Source: Paenibacillus azoreducens
GTDB lineage: Bacteria > Bacillota > Bacilli > Paenibacillales > Paenibacillaceae
Reading direction: 5' to 3'
Assembly: GCF_021654775.1 (NCBI RefSeq)
Contig: NZ_AP025343.1
Coordinates: forward strand, 6,105,501 to 6,169,500
Length of the DNA: 64,000 nucleotides
In this document: positions 1 to 8,613 of the stretch, piece after piece
Layout of the letters: each line of letters begins with the position of its first letter
How positions within the stretch are numbered: position 1 is the first letter of the stretch
Notes under the pieces: model-generated
What the model was told of the DNA's origin: nothing
The model's input: only the letters and a program-made list of their open reading frames with translations
Database searches by the model: none
Program-made: the position numbers and the translations under genes

Positions 1-191
1 ATAACGCGGAGAAAATCCAAAACGCAATCGATAACACCCGCGATAACATCCAAGCAACCAATGATTATCTGGATGAGCATGCAGACGAAATCAACGGAGA
101 AGAACTGCATAATCTTAAACATAAAAACGAAAAACGCAAAAGAGCCATTGAAGGCTTTGAAGCGGAATACCAAGACGAAAAGAACCAATAG
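1..191 (+). CDS. tlp: Tlp-like small acid-soluble spore protein, 3' part
   Basis: The window opens inside a reading frame (first full codon at position 3) that runs to a TAG at 189-191 and encodes about 62 residues. The peptide is very hydrophilic. It has an EKIQNAIDNTRDNI-like stretch, an acidic middle and a KNEKRKRAIEGF-like helix near the end. This spacing matches the Tlp family of minor small acid-soluble spore proteins, which are made in the forespore under SigG control. The beginning of the gene lies outside the window, so the start and promoter cannot be judged. Assignment is by recognition of the family pattern only; a generic coiled-coil protein remains possible. Confidence 0.6.
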   Translation, partial: NAEKIQNAIDNTRDNIQATNDYLDEHADEINGEELHNLKHKNEKRKRAIEGFEAEYQDEKNQ

Positions 192-195
192 AGGT

Positions 196-349
196 CGGAG
201 AGAGAGGGATACCCTCACTTCGTTCGGGAATGCGACGCGTTCCTACCGAAGCTTATCCTCCGACGCCCCCTCTTCCGAGGGTTCTCATCCCTTTACAGCA
301 AAAAGCTCCCAACGCATTCGCGCGGGAGCTTCTTAACGGTGTATTTCAA
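196..349. repeat. tRNA-end duplication unit 1
   Basis: First of two near-identical units of about 155 bp. On the minus strand each unit ends with the last bases of the neighbouring tRNA-Ser (CCCTCTCTCTCC) and carries a hairpin built from AAGCTCCC and GGGAGCTT (near 304-331). That hairpin looks like the terminator of the tRNA operon. The rest of the unit does not fold as a tRNA by eye. Reading frames through it are not credible genes. Confidence 0.75.
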
Positions 350-507
350 CGGAGAGAGAGGGATACCCTCACTTCGTTCGGGACTGCGACGCCGTTCCTA
401 CCGAAGCTTATCCTCCGACGCCCCCTCTTCCGAGGGTTCCCATCCCTTTACAGCAAGAAGCTCCCAACGCATTCGCGCGGGAGCTTCTATTCGATGTATT
501 TCTTAAA
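350..507. repeat. tRNA-end duplication unit 2
   Basis: Second copy of the unit, differing from unit 1 at few positions and directly abutting the true tRNA-Ser 3' end. It again carries the AAGCTCCC/GGGAGCTT hairpin (near 461-487), which probably terminates the tRNA-Asn/tRNA-Ser transcript. The arrangement (tRNA end, spacer, tRNA end, spacer, tRNA) suggests successive tandem duplication of the tRNA-Ser 3' flank. Confidence 0.75.
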
Positions 508-508
508 C

Positions 509-596
509 GGAGAGAGAGGGATTCGAACCCTCGCACCGCTTACGCAGTCTAACCCCTTAGCAGAGGGTCCCCTTATAGCCACTTGGGTATCTCTCC
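509..596 (-). tRNA. tRNA-Ser (anticodon GCT)
   Basis: Read on the minus strand this is a complete class II tRNA. The 5' acceptor GGAGAGA pairs with the 3' TCTCTCC. The anticodon loop is CTGCTAA with anticodon GCT, there is a long variable arm, and the T-loop is GGTTCGAATCC. No CCA is encoded. It lies 6 bp after tRNA-Asn and is presumably co-transcribed with it. Confidence 0.97.
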
Positions 597-602
597 AAGA
601 AA

Positions 603-678
603 TGGCTCCCCGAACAGGACTCGAACCTGTGACAACTCGATTAACAGTCGAGTGCTCTACCAACTGAGCTATCAGGGA
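603..678 (-). tRNA. tRNA-Asn (anticodon GTT)
   Basis: On the minus strand the acceptor TCCCTGA pairs with TCGGGGA, followed by discriminator G and an encoded CCA. The D-arm has AGCTCAGTTGGTAGAGC, the anticodon loop CTGTTAA gives GTT, and the T-loop is GGTTCGAGTCC. It is the first tRNA of a two-tRNA operon with tRNA-Ser downstream. Confidence 0.98.
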
Positions 679-710
679 ACGTTTACAATGTGATAACACT
701 CATTAATTTA

Positions 711-1190
711 TCATGATTTCTTGGGAGAGTCAAGCGTCTGCTGCCGAAGTTTCCCCCTGCATTTTCCGCACCTGAAACGTCTGGTATCCACCTTCCGTTT
801 ACGCATATATTTCATTCCGCATTCTTGGCATATAAGCACATAACGATACGGCAGCTCTCTTCTGCCGCCGCGGTCTGGCAGCGAACTGCAAAACCGGCTC
901 CCTCCTACTTGGCGAAGAAGCAGTTTAAAATCCCGGTCACGATGCTTGTATCCTCTTCCCGCCAAATGCAGGTGGTAGTGGCAAAGCTCATGCTTGATGA
1001 TTTTCTCCACTTCTTCCCTGCCGTTTTGCTCCAATTGATGAGGATTAATTTCAATATTATGGCTTTGGGTAAAATAACGGCCTCCTGTTGAAGTTAATCT
1101 CTTGTTAAAGGTCGCCTGATGCCGGAACGGAACGCCAAAGCTGTCCAGCGACACTTTTTCGACCCAGGCCTGCAATTCTTCATTGCTCAT
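711..1190 (-). CDS. SprT-family putative zinc metalloprotease
   Basis: Encodes about 159 residues resembling Bacillus YdcK, a SprT-like protein. The visible marks are the zinc-binding helix HELCHYH in the middle and a C-terminal zinc ribbon with CQEC and CGKC pairs separated by about 18 residues. The frame extends further upstream. The ATG at 1190 is preferred because GAGGAG lies about 10 bases before it, while the same site is only two bases from the ATG at 1199. SprT proteins are thought to act on DNA- or protein-repair substrates; the bacterial substrate is not known. Confidence 0.85.
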   Translation of the reverse strand: MSNEELQAWVEKVSLDSFGVPFRHQATFNKRLTSTGGRYFTQSHNIEINPHQLEQNGREEVEKIIKHELCHYHLHLAGRGYKHRDRDFKLLLRQVGGSRFCSSLPDRGGRRELPYRYVLICQECGMKYMRKRKVDTRRFRCGKCRGKLRQQTLDSPKKS

Positions 1191-1358
1191 GATCGGCATA
1201 ACTCCTCGCTTACTCCCTTTCCGGTTTTCCTTCTCCCGCCTTGTTTGAACCATTCGGGAATGTTACTTGAATTTTAACTTCCGCCTAAGCTACACTGTCA
1301 AGTAAAGAGTGATTAAGCATCGACAAACAAGCTGCAAGTACGAAAGGGAGAATCTTTC

Positions 1359-1709
1359 ATGCCAAACATGCGTTACGTCATTTTACAGCGGGGAGACAAG
1401 CTCCAATATGTGGAGATGCCTGCCGATTACGCTTATCAGCTCAGCGCGCTGAACTTGAGGCTGAATAAAGAGGTCGGGAAGCTTACCGCCGAAGGTACGC
1501 CGGAGCTTCCGCTCGCCGTGGCCGAATGCGACCGTCTCGAGTTGCTGCAGGAAAACGCCGCGACCATAAGCGGCCTTGATTACATTAACGAATTGGAACA
1601 GGCATTTGCTTCCCTCAAAGAATCCAATTACCCGCTGATCTCCCTGCTCACGGAAATCCGCGCCCTGCAGGCGCAGCTGGAGCAGTGGTACGAAGAAGAA
1701 GTCATGTAG
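1359..1709 (+). CDS. conserved hypothetical protein, 116 residues
   Basis: Small acidic soluble protein with no signal peptide or membrane segment. The centre and C-terminus are predicted largely helical (leucine- and glutamate-rich, ending in a WYEEE segment). An AAAGGGAGA ribosome site sits just upstream of the ATG. It lies 70 bp ahead of cmpA on the same strand and may be co-transcribed with it. I do not recognise a family. Confidence 0.6.
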   Translation: MPNMRYVILQRGDKLQYVEMPADYAYQLSALNLRLNKEVGKLTAEGTPELPLAVAECDRLELLQENAATISGLDYINELEQAFASLKESNYPLISLLTEIRALQAQLEQWYEEEVM

Positions 1710-1779
1710 ACCTGCACGCTTTGGGCTTTTTCTCCATATGCTATCCATACAGACGGTTTAGCAAGAGGAGGAGATACCC

Positions 1780-1923
1780 TTGCCGCAATGGCTCTGCAAT
1801 CAACTGAAACGCGCCTTTCGCAAGAAGGACAGACGCCAGATCAAGCTGCTGAATGATTGCTGGTTTTTTTACCGGAATTCAGCTAGCGAAGATTCGGATC
1901 ATTCCGAAGCTTTTCATCCATAA
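1780..1923 (+). CDS. cmpA: cortex morphogenetic protein CmpA
   Basis: A 47-residue gene beginning with TTG, nine bases after a clear AGAGGAGGAG ribosome site. The first 32 residues follow the CmpA pattern: PQWL near the start, a basic RAFRKKDRRQ segment, then IKLLNDCWFFYR. In Bacillus subtilis CmpA is a 37-residue adaptor that helps ClpXP degrade SpoIVA when spore envelope assembly goes wrong, so it acts as a quality checkpoint in the mother cell. This copy has an extra acidic, histidine-containing tail of about 15 residues. A terminator follows at 1941. It is easily missed by gene callers because of its size and TTG start. Confidence 0.85.
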   Translation: MPQWLCNQLKRAFRKKDRRQIKLLNDCWFFYRNSASEDSDHSEAFHP

Positions 1924-1940
1924 CCTAACCAAGAAAAACC

Positions 1941-1972
1941 AAGCCGGACGCGAATTGTCCGGCTTCTTTTTG
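1941..1972 (+). terminator. intrinsic terminator after cmpA
   Basis: Perfect nine-base stem AAGCCGGAC / GTCCGGCTT with a seven-base loop followed by CTTTTT. It lies between cmpA and the convergent DinB-fold gene. Confidence 0.9.
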
Positions 1973-1991
1973 CGCCTGAAAATAGCTCCCT

Positions 1992-2459
1992 TTATTCAAA
2001 GCTTCTTGTCGCCGGCCAGGAGCCCTGGAGTTTGCGTAAAAAAACAATTTGTCCAGTATGGTAGGAATCATGCGTTATTAAGCACAGAAAGTGCTGGGAA
2101 TTGGCCTCAAGCTCATCTTCTGGCAAACGCTCAAGCTCGCTCCGTAATGCCGCATGCGCTTCAAAAAGCTCGTTCTTGGCGTATTCCCAGTCCTCGCTGC
2201 TGGCTACTGGAAACCTGAAGGTCTCATCATTGCTTAGGTTGAATGAATCCGAAGTCCCCCGCAAGCGTGCAAGTAAACGCTCCTTATAGTAGAGAAGATG
2301 CTGGACATTTTCCCAAATGCTGTTGGCCGCACCTTCTGCAGGTTTCCACAACACCTGCTCCAACGATACGTCTTTAAGCGCAGGTTGCAGCGGAGGGTAC
2401 CACCCCTCTTCTTCCATACAAAAATCCCAATTTTGCAGCAGCATATTCCGGATACTCAT
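1992..2459 (-). CDS. DinB-superfamily protein
   Basis: About 155 residues with the DinB/YfiT-like layout: a four-helix bundle with one histidine in the second helix (NVQHLLYYKERLL) and a late HDSYHTGQI motif, the usual metal-binding histidines of this fold. The start is taken at 2459 because GGAGG lies eight bases upstream; an ATG at 2474 overlaps that site. Family members include bacillithiol transferases and DNA-damage-induced proteins. The substrate cannot be told from sequence. Confidence 0.75.
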   Translation of the reverse strand: MSIRNMLLQNWDFCMEEEGWYPPLQPALKDVSLEQVLWKPAEGAANSIWENVQHLLYYKERLLARLRGTSDSFNLSNDETFRFPVASSEDWEYAKNELFEAHAALRSELERLPEDELEANSQHFLCLITHDSYHTGQIVFLRKLQGSWPATRSFE

Positions 2460-2648
2460 CCCAATCGCCTCCATTCAATGTAACCACCATAATAGATAAA
2501 GGTAGTTACAAAGACAATAACATACCCCATCATTCCGTACAATCTGCACTTTTCTTTAAAAAATTCTCTCCCATCCTGTTGGCAGCAGCAAAAGGTAGCA
2601 AAAGCCATTCGGGGTTGCTACAATGCTCTTATAGAAAGGATGACCTCA

Positions 2649-3233
2649 ATGCTTTGGGATGATTTTGTGAACAGCCATTGGCATGATTGGCGGGGGAGCG
2701 GACGCTCCGAGGATCGGTTAGAACAAGAGAAATGGCTTCGCCAGTTTATGCGGCAGGACGGCATTTCCGCCGCCGATCTCCCGGACAAAAAGGAATTACG
2801 CGAGCTAAAGCGACTCCGTGCCTTCCTGTTCGATATGATCCGCCATATTGCCGCCGGAGAAGCCATAACGGAACAGCATATCGGGATGCTTAACGGCTGG
2901 ATGGACAAAGCACCTGTATACCGCAAGCTGACGTGCATCACCGATCAAACCATCAGTCTCGCTTACATTCCGGCAAACGCCAATTGGACGCAAAGCATGG
3001 CTGAAATTGCAGCCTCATTTGCGTCTGTGCTGGAGAAAGGCGAGACGTCCAGAATCCGCATATGCGACAATCCGGACTGCCTATGGGTATATTATGATGA
3101 TACGCGCAACCGTTCCAAACGGTACTGCGATGATAAAATGTGCGGAAATCTGATGAAGGTGCGGCGCTTCCGGGCTAAAAAGAAGCTCTCCACGCATGTT
3201 TCAAGGGATTCGGAGCAATCCGGCAAAGAATAA
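2649..3233 (+). CDS. CGNR zinc-finger (ABATE-type) regulator
   Basis: About 194 residues. The N-terminal two thirds look like the helical stress-domain found in front of CGNR fingers. The C-terminus has the diagnostic zinc finger: ICDNPDCLWVYYDDTRN, then RYCDDKMCGN and a basic VRRFRAKKK tail likely to touch DNA. The ATG at 2649 is preferred to 2640 because the AAAGGA site ends immediately before 2640. It is followed by a strong terminator. Probably a transcription factor; target unknown. Confidence 0.75.
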   Translation: MLWDDFVNSHWHDWRGSGRSEDRLEQEKWLRQFMRQDGISAADLPDKKELRELKRLRAFLFDMIRHIAAGEAITEQHIGMLNGWMDKAPVYRKLTCITDQTISLAYIPANANWTQSMAEIAASFASVLEKGETSRIRICDNPDCLWVYYDDTRNRSKRYCDDKMCGNLMKVRRFRAKKKLSTHVSRDSEQSGKE

Positions 3234-3261
3234 CACTTTCCTAAAAAGAATATGATTAAAT

Positions 3262-3308
3262 AAGCCCCCATCAGTCCGATTTTTTTGAAAGGGGCTTATT
3301 TTTTTGTT
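3262..3308 (+). terminator. terminator between CGNR gene and tex
   Basis: AAGCCCC pairs with GGGGCTT across a loop of about 22 bases and is followed by a long T-rich run. It ends the CGNR gene and may also serve the convergent tex gene. Confidence 0.8.
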
Positions 3309-3311
3309 TTT

Positions 3312-5522
3312 TTACTGCTGGTCTTTCGGCTTACGCATGGTGAGTCCGACACGGCCTTTTTTCAAATCAACGTTCAACACCCATACCGTCACGTTATCCC
3401 CCACGGATACAACGTCCATCGGATGCTTTACGTAACCTTCGCTAAGCTGCGAGATATGCACCAGACCGTCGCTTTTAATGCCGATATCCACAAACGCGCC
3501 GAAGTCGATAACGTTCCGTACCGTTCCTTGCAGTTCCATGCCCGGCAGCAAATCCTCGATTTTAAGCACGTCCGTCCGGAAAATAGGCAGTGGAAGCTCC
3601 TCGCGCGGGTCGCGTCCCGGACGCTGCAAGCTCTCCAAAATATCGCGCAATGTCGGCACGCCAACCTCCAGCGCCTCTGCAAGCTCACCTACATGCTGCT
3701 GCCCAAGCAGATCCGACAGTTCCTGCGTTCCAAGTTTGTCCATACCGATGGCAAGCTCCTTGAATAGCCGGTCGACAACAGGGTAGGATTCCGGGTGAAT
3801 CGGCGTGCGGTCCAACGGGTTGTCCCCTTCCGTAATCCGCATGAAGCCGATACATTGTTCATAGGTTTTCGCGCCAAGACGCGGCACATTTTGGAGTTCC
3901 TTGCGGTTGTTGAATTTTCCGTTCGAATCGCGGTATTTCACGATGTTTTTGGCAAGGGTTGCATTGATGCCAGCCACATAAGACAAAAGCGACGGCGAAG
4001 CCGTGTTCACGTCCACCCCGACATGGTTAACGGCTGATTCCACGACGGCCTTGAGGCTTTCGTCCAGATGCTTTTGCGAAACGTCATGCTGGTATTGGCC
4101 GACGCCAATCGCCTTCGGCTCAATCTTCACCAGCTCCGCGAGCGGGTCCTGTACCCGGCGGGCAATGGAAACCGCGCTCCGTTCCGCAACGTCAAGATCC
4201 GGGAATTCCTCTTGCGCCAGCTTGGATGCCGAATATACGCTCGCGCCCGCTTCATTGACGATCAAATAAGCCAGTTCCACCCCGTCCATCTCGCCGATCA
4301 CTTCGGCCACGAACTGTTCGGTTTCCCGTGAAGCCGTGCCGTTGCCAATGACGATCAATTGGATGCCGTACTTCGTAATCAGCTCGTGGAACTTCTCTGC
4401 GGCCTCTTTCCGCTTGTTGTTCGGAGGGGTTGGATAGGTAACAGCCACCTCCAACAGTTTGCCCGTATCGTCCACTACAGCCAGCTTGCAGCCGGTTCGG
4501 TAGGCAGGGTCCACACCCAATACGCATCTGCCCTTTACAGGCGGCTGCAGCAGCAGACTCCGCAAATTGCCGGAAAAGATGGAAATCGCCTGGTTTTCCC
4601 CTTTTTCCGTCAGCTCCGCACGGATTTCCCGTTCGATCGAAGGCGCGATCAGCCGTTTATAGGCATCTTCAATCACGGCCGTAAGCACATCCCGCACGAT
4701 GGATGTCCCTTTGACGATCTGGCGAGCCATAAAGTTATGGATCGGATCTGCCGCTACCTCAAGGCTTACCTTCAGCACGTTTTCGCGTTCTCCCCGATTG
4801 ATGGCCAAAATCCGGTGAGGCGGCATTTTTTTGGCAAGCTCCCGGTAGTTGTAATAATTCTCATATACCGATTCCTGATCCGCATCCTTGGCTTCTGAAG
4901 TCAACATGGCATGATCCATCGTATAGCGGCGCACCCAGGAACGGATGGCAGCGTCGTCCGCCATATTTTCCGCCAAAATATCCATCGCTCCGGCAATGGC
5001 GTCCTCCGGGCTTTCCACGCCTTTTTCGGCATCGACATATTTGGATGCTTCTTGTTTAAGATCCCCTTGCTTCGGCTGCTCCATGATCCAAATTGCAAGC
5101 GGCTCGAGCCCCTTTTCTTTGGCCACGCTGGCGCGGGTTTTGCGCTTTTGCCGGTAAGGACGGTACAAATCCTCCACTTCCTGCAGCTTGACTGCCTTCT
5201 CGATCGACGATTTGAGCTCTTCCGTCAATTTGCCCTGTTCATCGATAATTCGAATGACTTCGCGTTTCCGTTCCTCCAGATTGCGCAAATAAGTTACCCG
5301 CTCTTCAATGCTGCGCAGTTGGTTTTCATCCAATTCCCCGGTCATTTCCTTCCGGTAACGTGCGATAAACGGAATCGTGTTGCCTTCATCAAGCAGTTCC
5401 ACGGTCGTCCGGATTTGTTTCAGCGAAAGCTGCAATTCCTTAGCGGTCTGTTTTACGATGCGCTCCAGTTCCTGTGCTTTCTGTTCTTCTATATTCATTT
5501 CCAAAATTACCTTATCCGTCAT
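3312..5522 (-). CDS. tex: Tex-family RNA-binding transcription accessory protein
   Basis: About 736 residues, full length for the family. Domains in order are an N-terminal helical Tex region, a YqgF/RuvC-like fold around LGVDPAYRTGCKLAVVD (roughly residue 330), a helix-hairpin-helix segment (SYVAGINATLAKNIVKYR and NVPRLGAKTYEQ), and a C-terminal S1 RNA-binding domain containing GTVRNVIDFGAFVDIG. Tex binds nucleic acid and affects transcription elongation; in several species it is needed for toxin gene expression or stress survival. The start at 5522 has AGAGGG eight bases upstream; the frame is open slightly further to 5549. Confidence 0.95.
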   Translation of the reverse strand: MTDKVILEMNIEEQKAQELERIVKQTAKELQLSLKQIRTTVELLDEGNTIPFIARYRKEMTGELDENQLRSIEERVTYLRNLEERKREVIRIIDEQGKLTEELKSSIEKAVKLQEVEDLYRPYRQKRKTRASVAKEKGLEPLAIWIMEQPKQGDLKQEASKYVDAEKGVESPEDAIAGAMDILAENMADDAAIRSWVRRYTMDHAMLTSEAKDADQESVYENYYNYRELAKKMPPHRILAINRGERENVLKVSLEVAADPIHNFMARQIVKGTSIVRDVLTAVIEDAYKRLIAPSIEREIRAELTEKGENQAISIFSGNLRSLLLQPPVKGRCVLGVDPAYRTGCKLAVVDDTGKLLEVAVTYPTPPNNKRKEAAEKFHELITKYGIQLIVIGNGTASRETEQFVAEVIGEMDGVELAYLIVNEAGASVYSASKLAQEEFPDLDVAERSAVSIARRVQDPLAELVKIEPKAIGVGQYQHDVSQKHLDESLKAVVESAVNHVGVDVNTASPSLLSYVAGINATLAKNIVKYRDSNGKFNNRKELQNVPRLGAKTYEQCIGFMRITEGDNPLDRTPIHPESYPVVDRLFKELAIGMDKLGTQELSDLLGQQHVGELAEALEVGVPTLRDILESLQRPGRDPREELPLPIFRTDVLKIEDLLPGMELQGTVRNVIDFGAFVDIGIKSDGLVHISQLSEGYVKHPMDVVSVGDNVTVWVLNVDLKKGRVGLTMRKPKDQQ

Positions 5523-6054
5523 AAAAAAATCCCTCTTTCCCCGTATCAATCGCGATTAAGCGTGAATAATGCAAATTCAGTTATATTTCGTTCGGTAGAC
5601 ATCGATAAGAAAAACGTCTATCGACGTACTCTCATAGAAGACAGACCGCGTTTAGCGGTAATTTTTCTTGCGATATAAGGATGCGAGATCTCCGAAGTTT
5701 ATACCTCTTATATCTTCAAAAAAACAGTGAAGCAGATTTGCACGGAGATGCCCCACATTTTGCTACTTTCGGCAAATCGAATGGTCTATCATTTTTTGAT
5801 CGCATCTTGTTAGCGCCTTTTATGCGTTTTATTTTCGTCATGTAAAACTTCAATTTAAGATTTCATTACTGCATCGCAGTTCAAAGTCAAAAAAATTAGA
5901 TGTTATTCTAAAAAGTGAAGCATGGTTCTTGTATATTATCACAAACTTTTGCCTACATTTCCAGCGGACATCTTTGGCAAGCCCAAGCAATGTTGGCAAA
6001 AGCTTCTGTCTGAACGCATTCATCCTACGAAAAAACAGCCTTCCGGCATTCAAA
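5523..6054. other. gene-free stretch upstream of tex
   Basis: AT-rich intergenic sequence of about 530 bp. It should contain the tex promoter near its left end, but I see no convincing -35/-10 pair, riboswitch or coding remnant. Several short self-complementary pieces exist (for example around 5605-5665), none strong enough to name. Confidence 0.4.
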
Positions 6055-6055
6055 A

Positions 6056-6096
6056 TAAAAAAAGCCCCACCCCGGAATAAACCGAGGCAAGGCTTG
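6056..6096 (-). terminator. terminator of the alpha-galactosidase gene
   Basis: On the minus strand an AGCC...GGGGCT stem (with G-T pairs) around a TTTATT loop is followed by TTTTTTTATTTTG. It lies just after the GH36 stop codon. Confidence 0.75.
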
Positions 6097-6106
6097 TATT
6101 TTACAA

Positions 6107-8329
6107 TCACTTTACATGATTCATCAAGGAGGTTTCATGCTGCAATTTCTTCAGACGAATAAGTTCGCTGTAAAAATCCCCGCGTTCCGCATCTATGGAA
6201 ATTCCCGCATACATTAATGCGTCCCCGCCGTAGATCTTGTTGCTTCCAAGCACCTCGTAATCCGCATCCGGATCGAGACCTTTAAGCTTGAGACGACTGA
6301 GCGGCGCATTAGATTCAGATAACACGCGGAAGTAGAATACGACGGCTTCGCTTTGGTCTTCCGTCACAAACATCCATGCCGTTTCATTCCCCTCAAACGG
6401 ACTGAGCAGCCGGTAATGAAGCCCAAACTGGACAAGTCCCCGGATCTCTTTGTATAAAGCAACCTGCTGTTTAACGGCCTCTTTCTCGTCTGCGGTGAAT
6501 TTCGTTAAATCCAGCTCATACCCGAAATTGCCCGACATCGCCACATGCCCTCGCGTTTGCAGCGGGGTTATGCGCTGCACTTGATGGTTAGGAACGGCCG
6601 ACACATGGGAGCCCATCGAGCTGATCGGATAAACGATGCTTGTTCCATACTGGATTCTCAGCCTCGCTACCGCATCGGTGTTGTCGCTTGTCCAAGTTTG
6701 CGGCATGTAATACAGCATTCCCGGATCAAAACGTCCGCCGCCACCCGAACAGCTTTCAAACAAAATATGAGGAAATGCCGAAGTAATCCGCTCCATTACC
6801 TCATACAACCCGAGCATATAACGATGGGCCGTCTCGCGCTGCCGCTCAGGCGGAAGCAAAGCCGATCCGATCTCCGTCATATTGCGGTTCATATCCCATT
6901 TCACATAAGTGATTGGCGCGCTGCCCAAAACAGCGCTGATTATCCGGACGATCTCATCCCTGACGTCCTGGCGGGAATAATCGAGGATCAGCTGCTGCCT
7001 CCCTTCCGTACGGCGGCGTCCGGGAACATGAAGGCACCAGTCCGGATGTTTGCGGTAAAGAACGCTGTCCGGCGAAACCATCTCCGGCTCAAACCATAAG
7101 CCGAACTGCATGCCCAAACGATTGACTCTTTGCACCAGATCCTCCAAACCGTCCGGCAGTTTATTCAAATCGACAACCCAATCGCCTAGCGAAGAGTCAT
7201 CCCGGTCGCGATGCCCAAACCAGCCGTCGTCCAGCACAAACAGCTCAATCCCGAGTTCTTTGCCTGCTTTAGCGATATTTTCGATTTTCTCGGCATTAAA
7301 GTTAAAGTACGTCGCTTCCCAATTGTTGACCAGCACAGGGCGCTCCTTGTCGCGGAACCGTCCCCGTGCAAGCCGTTCACGGTACAGCTTATGATAAGTC
7401 CGGGACATCCCGCCAATCCCCTCCGCGGAATAAACCATCACCGTCTCCGGCGTCTGAAAAGCTTCGCCTGCTGCAAGCAGCCATGTGAAATCAAACGGAT
7501 TGATCCCAATGGACAACCGGGTTGTGCGGTATTGATCCACCTCGGCTTGGGCAATAAAGCTGCCGCTGTATACCAGGCTGAAGCCATAAACTTCACCCTG
7601 GTCTTCACCCGTCTCCGGCGACAACAACGCGGCAAACGGATTTTGCTGATGACCGCTGGCGCCGCGGCGGCTTTCCACAGCCTGCATGCCGTAAGCAAGC
7701 GGACGGCGCACGATATCCCGCTCGCGAGCCCAAGCGCCGGACAGCTGCAGCCATTCATAATCCATATGCGGGAAATCAACGCTGGCGCTAAGCGCACGCA
7801 AAACTTCCACGTTGGTTCCGCTTTCATTAACAATGCGCAGCGAGCGCGTTATCGCATCATATTCCTCAAGCACCGTATACATCAGTTCTATCCGAAGTCC
7901 TGCGGCCGAATCCCGCATGGTCAGAATCAATGTCTCCGCTTCACCTTCACGTTCCGTATATACGGCCGGAAGCCCTTCGAGCGCCGGTTTTCCCCGTTCA
8001 ACCCTGTAGGAGTCATACTTGAATTCTGTAATCGTTGTACCGTTCTCAAGCTTCATCTGCACGAGCGGCGTACGATAATCGCTTGTTCCATATATCGGCA
8101 GTTCCTGTGGAAGGGTATCAAGCGAGATGCTGCGGTCCTCGGGTACCGGGCTCGGGCTGAAGGAGCTGCGCCCCTTCGTCACGAGCAACCAGGCAAGGTC
8201 GCTTGCCCGCAGCCGTTTGCCATAATACAAGTGGGCCGCGTAACCGGAAGGAATCATTTGAAATACATAGCTTGCACCTTTCGTTTGCAAATGAAACAGA
8301 CGCTGCTTCGAATCAATATGAATGGCCAT
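6107..8329 (-). CDS. alpha-galactosidase, glycoside hydrolase family 36
   Basis: About 740 residues, the usual size of bacterial cytoplasmic GH36 enzymes (no signal peptide). An N-terminal beta-rich domain precedes the barrel. The nucleophile motif KWDMNR lies near residue 470 and the acid/base motif SDNTDA near 540, with CSGGGGRFD in between. The enzyme removes terminal alpha-1,6-galactose from melibiose, raffinose or galactomannan fragments. The start at 8329 has GGAGGG seven bases upstream; the frame is open to 8368. No transporter is adjacent, so its sugar source is supplied elsewhere. The gene appears monocistronic, with its own terminator. Confidence 0.93.
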   Translation of the reverse strand: MAIHIDSKQRLFHLQTKGASYVFQMIPSGYAAHLYYGKRLRASDLAWLLVTKGRSSFSPSPVPEDRSISLDTLPQELPIYGTSDYRTPLVQMKLENGTTITEFKYDSYRVERGKPALEGLPAVYTEREGEAETLILTMRDSAAGLRIELMYTVLEEYDAITRSLRIVNESGTNVEVLRALSASVDFPHMDYEWLQLSGAWARERDIVRRPLAYGMQAVESRRGASGHQQNPFAALLSPETGEDQGEVYGFSLVYSGSFIAQAEVDQYRTTRLSIGINPFDFTWLLAAGEAFQTPETVMVYSAEGIGGMSRTYHKLYRERLARGRFRDKERPVLVNNWEATYFNFNAEKIENIAKAGKELGIELFVLDDGWFGHRDRDDSSLGDWVVDLNKLPDGLEDLVQRVNRLGMQFGLWFEPEMVSPDSVLYRKHPDWCLHVPGRRRTEGRQQLILDYSRQDVRDEIVRIISAVLGSAPITYVKWDMNRNMTEIGSALLPPERQRETAHRYMLGLYEVMERITSAFPHILFESCSGGGGRFDPGMLYYMPQTWTSDNTDAVARLRIQYGTSIVYPISSMGSHVSAVPNHQVQRITPLQTRGHVAMSGNFGYELDLTKFTADEKEAVKQQVALYKEIRGLVQFGLHYRLLSPFEGNETAWMFVTEDQSEAVVFYFRVLSESNAPLSRLKLKGLDPDADYEVLGSNKIYGGDALMYAGISIDAERGDFYSELIRLKKLQHETSLMNHVK

Positions 8330-8481
8330 AAATCCCTCCGCATGCTTAAGCGGGCACAGCTTCTCCATCCGAATAAGCCTTGTCCGCTCTTTATTTGGTC
8401 ACTCTAAACGTACATGGATCATGCGCCGGTTACAATGGACTTATGTGACCTATTCAGAGGCCGTCAAACATCATTCGCAAC

Positions 8482-8569
8482 AAAATAACCCCACAAAGTG
8501 GAGCCTATGCTTCGATGCTTATTCCAAATACTTTGCGGGGACCCCGGAAGTTTATACTTTCTGATATGT
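8482..8569 (+). repeat. family A hairpin element, copy 1 (short form)
   Basis: Short form of a repeat found nine times here. The core is CCCCACAAAGT, about 30 bases containing CTATGCTTCGATGCTTATTC, then ACTTTGCGGGG, so the ends pair. The tail (AAGTTTATACTTTCTG) leads straight into the terminator of the EndoA gene. Confidence 0.85.
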
Positions 8570-8600
8570 AAAAAAGCATGCCCGGAGGCACGCTTTTTTA
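8570..8600 (-). terminator. terminator of the ndoAI-ndoA operon
   Basis: AAGCATGCC / GGCACGCTT stem with A-run on one side and TTTTTT on the other; works for the minus-strand toxin gene whose stop is 14 bases away. Confidence 0.85.
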
Positions 8601-8613
8601 GGCACGTTCATGG

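Noticed and set aside
196..507. Two additional tRNA genes beside tRNA-Ser
   Set aside because: Only the last dozen bases and part of the T-arm resemble the tRNA; no anticodon arm or 5' acceptor can be drawn.
7211..8407. Open frame of 398 codons on the plus strand opposite the alpha-galactosidase gene
   Set aside because: The minus-strand frame is clearly GH36; the opposite frame is a shadow with no start context.
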